Shown here piece after piece: positions 6,764 to 9,639 of a stretch of 9,639 bases of DNA (its first letter is position 1; the number at the start of each line of letters is the position of its first letter). The notes beneath the pieces are model-generated. The model worked only from the letters and a program-made list of their open reading frames with translations. It was not told the origin of the DNA and did not search any database. Origin of the DNA: an uncultured Dorea sp. (lineage in GTDB: Bacteria; Bacillota; Clostridia; Lachnospirales; Lachnospiraceae); NCBI RefSeq assembly GCF_934294775.1, contig NZ_CAKRAH010000078.1, positions 1-9,639 on the forward strand, given 5' to 3'. Made by a program: the position numbers and the translations under genes.

Positions 6764-6921
6764 TCGTGTTCTCCTATCAATACATTCTTCCCTTCAAATG
6801 CAAATCCATACTTCCGTATCTTCTCTCTCATAAATCCCCGGCTTACCAGTTCTGCCTCATATTCTTTTTCCTCAATCTGCTTCAATGCCGTACGCACCGT
6901 CTCTTCTAATGAAGCTTCTTT
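6760..6921 (-). pseudogene. C-terminal remnant of a PD-(D/E)XK nuclease / AAA-ATPase-like protein
   Basis: The minus strand encodes 53 open codons and a TGA, beginning KEASLEETVRTALKQIEE and ending in REKIRKYGFAFEGKNVLIG plus three residues. From memory of the family, the pattern of an ALKQIEEKxYExEL helix followed by RGxxxxxIRKYGFAFxGK is the C-terminus of large clostridial 'AAA-ATPase-like / PD-(D/E)XK nuclease' proteins (DUF1703-type). The AAA part and the catalytic E-x-K strand that should come just before are absent. An in-frame TAA (6924-6922) closes the frame, and only 25 bases separate that point from the MATE stop. No start with a ribosome binding site is seen. The TGA overlaps the ATG of the response regulator, and the regulator's AGGAG lies within the remnant. 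It is best read as a deletion scar. Confidence 0.72.
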
Positions 6922-6948
6922 TTATTTTTCTTATACGCTTCACTCATA

Positions 6949-8301
6949 TCACTGTATCTTACTTCCCATATATTTTTCTGAATGTTTATCCATCCATATC
7001 AGTACTCCGACACATATAATGATCGACAGGATGGATCCGGCCGGAGCCGCACATCCCATCGGGAACAATGTGTCTGGAAAATGTGTTGCCGCATAATAAG
7101 ACAATGGAATTCTCGCACATATAATAGATATCGAATTGTGTATAAATGATACCACAGACATACCATATGCATAAAAGTAACCACTTAAGCAAAAATGCAC
7201 ACCTGCAAACACACAGTCCCAGGAGTAACTTCTCAGATACTGACCTCCCAGAATCTGTACCGCACCATTATTCGTAAATAATCCAACAAACGGAACCGAT
7301 ACAAACTGCACGATCGTCGCTGCTATAATTCCATATCCAACTGTCATGAACAGAACATATCGTAGTGTAAGACGTGCCCTGTCGTGTTTTCCGGCTCCGA
7401 TATTCTGGGATGCCAATGCTGATATCGTAGATAACATGGATGACGGTACCAGGAATAAGATACCAATGATCTTTTCTACTATACCTACCGCTGCCGCATC
7501 ATTCAACCCACGCTGATTGGCAAATATCGTAATTGCAATGAATGATATCTGGATAAATCCATCCTGAAGTGCAACCGGAACGCCGACTGTCAGAATATTT
7601 TTCATCGTTACTTTTTTGGGTTTCAGATCAGATCTGCAGATTTTAATTCCGGTGCCCTTTTTTACAATCACGGTCAGAGATACAATGACACTTATTGCCT
7701 GTGCAATCGTCGTTCCAAGTGCGGCACCAGCTGCATCCAGTCCCATCACTCCGATGAACAGATAATCCAGGCCAATATTTGCAGCACACGCTACCGCAAT
7801 AAAATACATCGGACTCTTCGAATCTCCGATTCCCCGGAATATTGCACTGATAATATTGTAGGCTGTGATGAATGGAATTCCTATGAAGCAAATGGTCAGA
7901 TAACGGATCGTTCCTTCCACTGCCTCTGCCGGCGTTGACATGATGCTTACAATCGGTCTTACAGCTGCTACCAGTACAATCATAAGAAATACTGCAATTC
8001 CCATAAAAAGTGTCACGGTATTTCCTATCGTCTCTGACGCTTTTCTATAATCCTTTGCGCCTATACACCGCCCGATCATAACCGTAGCCCCCATAGCCAG
8101 TCCCACGATCATAACCGTCAGCATATGCATTATCTGGCTTCCGATCGACACTGCCGTCGTACTGCTGACTCCGCCAAACTGCCCAACAATAAATAAATCT
8201 GCCATACCGTATAACGTCTGTAAAAAGTACGATAACAGATATGGCAGTGAAAAATAGATCACCGTTTTGAAAATGCTTCCTGTTGTTAAATCTCTCTGCA
8301 T
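6949..8301 (-). CDS. MATE family efflux transporter
   Basis: A 450-residue multidrug and toxin extrusion exporter with about twelve predicted membrane helices in two six-helix halves. It would expel cationic drugs or metabolites in exchange for Na+ or H+. Typical features are the N-terminal MQRDLTTGSIFKTVIYFSLP with a short cytoplasmic lead into helix 1, then QTLYGMADLFIVGQFGG, the loop GRCIGAKDYRKA after helix 2, IISAIFRGIGDSKSP, and in the second half ASQNIGAGKHDRAR, the equivalent of the first-half loop. Length is normal and no frame break is seen. The ATG follows GAGG by 10 nt. A strong promoter lies at 8341-8369. Downstream genes run in the same direction after the nuclease remnant with no visible terminator, so read-through into the two-component system is possible. 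The substrate cannot be told from sequence. Confidence 0.95.
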   Translation of the reverse strand: MQRDLTTGSIFKTVIYFSLPYLLSYFLQTLYGMADLFIVGQFGGVSSTTAVSIGSQIMHMLTVMIVGLAMGATVMIGRCIGAKDYRKASETIGNTVTLFMGIAVFLMIVLVAAVRPIVSIMSTPAEAVEGTIRYLTICFIGIPFITAYNIISAIFRGIGDSKSPMYFIAVACAANIGLDYLFIGVMGLDAAGAALGTTIAQAISVIVSLTVIVKKGTGIKICRSDLKPKKVTMKNILTVGVPVALQDGFIQISFIAITIFANQRGLNDAAAVGIVEKIIGILFLVPSSMLSTISALASQNIGAGKHDRARLTLRYVLFMTVGYGIIAATIVQFVSVPFVGLFTNNGAVQILGGQYLRSYSWDCVFAGVHFCLSGYFYAYGMSVVSFIHNSISIICARIPLSYYAATHFPDTLFPMGCAAPAGSILSIIICVGVLIWMDKHSEKYMGSKIQ

Positions 8302-8340
8302 GTTAATATGTCCTCGTCTTTAGAAAATGCTTATCTGTTA

Positions 8341-8369
8341 ATATTATTCCTATTGGCGGGGCAAGTCAA
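8341..8369 (-). promoter_or_regulatory. Promoter of the MATE gene
   Basis: On the minus strand, -35 TTGACT (8369-8364) and -10 TAATAT (8346-8341) are spaced by 17 bp. The predicted start near 8334 gives a leader of about 33 nt. The spacer is GC-rich compared with its surroundings (TGCCCCGCC), which could be a repressor site, but no clear palindrome is present. Confidence 0.7.
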
Positions 8370-8417
8370 CTTTTTGAGTGTTCATTTTCTATAGCTTTTT
8401 CATATTCTCTACAAGAA

Positions 8418-9308
8418 TTACTTTTCCTGCACTATTTTTTCAACCAGATCTTCCTCCATTTTCAATAACCTGGATATCTCATCAATTGTAAACTTTGCTT
8501 CATACAAAGTTTTTATCAGATTACTTCTTTCTTCAGTCTTTCCCTCTGCTTTTCCTTCTGCTCTTCCTTCCGCTCTTCCTTCTACTCTTGCTTCTTCTCT
8601 CTGCACTTCAATATCTGTCTCGTAATCATACTCAGCCGTCAACATATTCACAACCTCGCTTCCTTTTCGTTTCAGATAATCTGCAAGAATTCCCTTTTCT
8701 ATACATTCTTCAATGGCGTGTTTATATGGTTCTGTATCATTTTGCTCCTGGTACTTCCGGATTACTTCTATGAATTCACTATATTCCCGAATCACCGGGC
8801 AACGATCCAAAAGTTCATGTCCGGCCCCTGGATTAATATTAATCACCCGGACTTTCAACTCCAGCATAGGATCATCACATTTCTTTTCAAATGCATCTGA
8901 CAGCTTCAATACTTTTTCTTTCTCCATAAAATCTTTACCATTATATAATGTATAAAATTCTGGTACCGGAAAACTGACCTGTCCTTTTTTGTACCTGTCT
9001 TTTGTCGGAATCAATTGTTCTAACACTCTGCCAATATACATAAGTTCTCTGAGTGGCATATTATTATTCAATGTTGACTGATGCTCGCCAAGAACCAATA
9101 CCTGATCTCCTGTCTTGAACGAAAAGTCATTCTTGAAATTCATGTACACTACATTATCTACCCTCAGTTTTTTAATCTCTGTACCTTCTGGTAATGGTTC
9201 TTCATGTAAGGCATTATAAAAAGAACGCTCATTTTCTTCTGCAGATTCATCCTCATACATCAAATCTACTAATACACTATTTTTTACTTCTCTGTTTTCT
9301 TTTCCCAT
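8418..9308 (-). CDS. Rpn/YhgA-like recombination-promoting nuclease (putative transposase family)
   Basis: A 296-residue protein of the Rpn / PD-(D/E)XK 'putative transposase' family; characterised members cut DNA and raise recombination. The nuclease core lies in residues 10-100: VDNVVYMNFKNDFSF places catalytic Asp61, and LVLGEHQSTLNNNMPLR gives the E-x-Q motif with Glu75 and Gln77. The usual lysine of classical PD-(D/E)XK enzymes is replaced by Gln, as in this family. Residues 176-230 are helical. A tetrapeptide run of the form R/K-x-E-G (about 241-260) follows, then a C-terminal segment (261-296, TIDEISRLLKMEEDLVEKI) that resembles the short helix-turn-helix tail common in these proteins. 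AAGGAG lies 5 nt before the ATG, and a good promoter is at 9359-9387. The gene appears full length and is not bounded by inverted repeats, so it is not an insertion sequence. Confidence 0.88.
   Translation of the reverse strand: MGKENREVKNSVLVDLMYEDESAEENERSFYNALHEEPLPEGTEIKKLRVDNVVYMNFKNDFSFKTGDQVLVLGEHQSTLNNNMPLRELMYIGRVLEQLIPTKDRYKKGQVSFPVPEFYTLYNGKDFMEKEKVLKLSDAFEKKCDDPMLELKVRVININPGAGHELLDRCPVIREYSEFIEVIRKYQEQNDTEPYKHAIEECIEKGILADYLKRKGSEVVNMLTAEYDYETDIEVQREEARVEGRAEGRAEGKAEGKTEERSNLIKTLYEAKFTIDEISRLLKMEEDLVEKIVQEK
8540..8587 (-). repeat. 12-bp tandem repeat inside the Rpn-like gene
   Basis: Four 12-bp units begin at 8540, 8552, 8564 and 8576 (plus-strand form TTCCTTCTGCTC with one or two changes each), followed by a degenerate fifth. 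Being a multiple of three, they encode repeated R/K-A-E-G tetrapeptides without breaking the frame. Copy number changes by slippage would alter only the length of this hinge between the nuclease core and the C-terminal tail. Confidence 0.8.
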
Positions 9309-9358
9309 CCGGGCTCCTTTCTGCTATTTGTACGAAGCAGTCCCAGATCTTTACCTTT

Positions 9359-9387
9359 AGTATAAACAAAATATATTCTTCCTGCAA
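9359..9387 (-). promoter_or_regulatory. Promoter of the Rpn-like nuclease gene
   Basis: On the minus strand, -35 TTGCAG (9387-9382) and -10 TATACT (9364-9359) are separated by 17 bp. The start of transcription would be near 9352, giving a leader of about 44 nt that ends in the AAGGAG site before the ATG at 9308. Confidence 0.7.
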
Positions 9388-9639
9388 CATTTATCGCACA
9401 AATATACTTCCATTTTCTTTTGTTTTAAAATTATCTGTGATTTTTTACGATTACCCTCACGAATAGCCTATCGACTATCTTGAAATGTCTAAGCCCTGAT
9501 CACTTATACATTTTGAAATATCTGACAGACGGAATGTCTGTTGATGGATGTATCTTAACATATTTGTCTTTGATCTACAAGAAATATTTTTAGGTGTTTA
9601 ATACATTAATTTGGGTTGGATTCCCGGTCCTTGCGTATG
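9388..9639. other. Intergenic region at the right edge, with small repeats and a weak second promoter
   Basis: No confident gene is present. A 6-bp perfect inverted repeat, ACAGAC/GTCTGT with a 5-nt loop, lies at 9525-9541. An imperfect direct repeat, TTGAAATgTCT/TTGAAATaTCT, lies at 9480-9490 and 9513-9523, 33 bases apart. On the minus strand a weaker promoter candidate has TTGTAG (9580-9575), a 17-bp spacer and an extended -10, TGT-TAAGAT (9557-9552). Its RNA would begin just before the inverted repeat. About 30 bases at the edge could be the tail of a minus-strand gene but are too short to judge. Confidence 0.4.

Noticed and set aside
6903..6944. A 13-codon minus-strand frame (MSEAYKKNKKKLH) starting just after the MATE stop.
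   Set aside because: No ribosome binding site and very short. It overlaps the start of the nuclease remnant in another frame and is probably junction sequence.
6905..6945. Imperfect hairpin AGTGAAGC/GCTTCATT after the MATE stop as a terminator.
   Set aside because: The loop is 21 nt and no T-run follows, so termination is not supported.
8540..8599. Short-period repeats considered as a CRISPR array.
   Set aside because: Units are 12 bp with no spacers and encode a tetrapeptide repeat in frame. They are a coding tandem repeat.
9608..9639. Possible C-terminal tail of a minus-strand gene at the right edge (IRKDRESNPN then TAA).
   Set aside because: Only about ten codons are visible, and other frames are equally open, so it cannot be distinguished from noncoding DNA.

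Overview
The window looks like a chromosomal segment of a low-GC Gram-positive gut anaerobe, most likely a Lachnospiraceae member (Dorea/Blautia/Coprococcus-like). This is inferred from AT-rich intergenic DNA, strong AGGAG-type ribosome binding sites, and the gene families present: a two-component system beside an FtsX-type ABC transporter, a clostridial MATE exporter, an Rpn/YhgA-like nuclease, and a PD-(D/E)XK/AAA-ATPase-like remnant. No species can be named from sequence reading alone.

Left side (1-1450): a tRNA-Gly(UCC) gene on the minus strand has a near-consensus promoter. About 590 bases without a confident protein gene follow. They hold several hairpins (possibly a small RNA at about 305-457), a strong promoter at 508-535, and a well-formed minus-strand terminator at 545-577. 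The promoter serves a plus-strand gene for an unrecognised 261-residue polytopic membrane protein.

Middle (1456-6763, minus strand, transcribed right to left): a complete regulatory and transport module in the order response regulator, sensor kinase, ABC ATPase, FtsX-type permease. The kinase has one membrane helix and no extracellular sensor domain. The permease is 938 residues with two extracellular domains, the second about 340 residues. Between kinase and ATPase lies what looks like the regulator's operator: two exact TCTAACA direct repeats 11 bp apart, placed just upstream of a -10 element and overlapping the kinase stop codon, followed by an 11-bp leader hairpin. The likely circuit is that the transporter or membrane stress activates the kinase, the regulator binds the repeats, and ATPase and permease rise. 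A peptide or antimicrobial substrate is plausible but not shown.

Right side (6760-9639, minus strand): a 53-codon remnant of a PD-(D/E)XK nuclease-type protein overlaps the regulator start codon by four bases. Upstream is a MATE efflux gene with its own promoter. Further upstream is an intact Rpn-like nuclease gene with a 12-bp tandem repeat in its coding sequence and a good promoter. The last 250 bases hold only small repeats and a weaker candidate promoter.

No CRISPR array, complete insertion sequence, rRNA or prophage was seen. The most noteworthy points are the operator and leader of the ABC module, the dead nuclease tail joined to the regulator gene, and the terminator inside the leader of the divergent membrane-protein gene.
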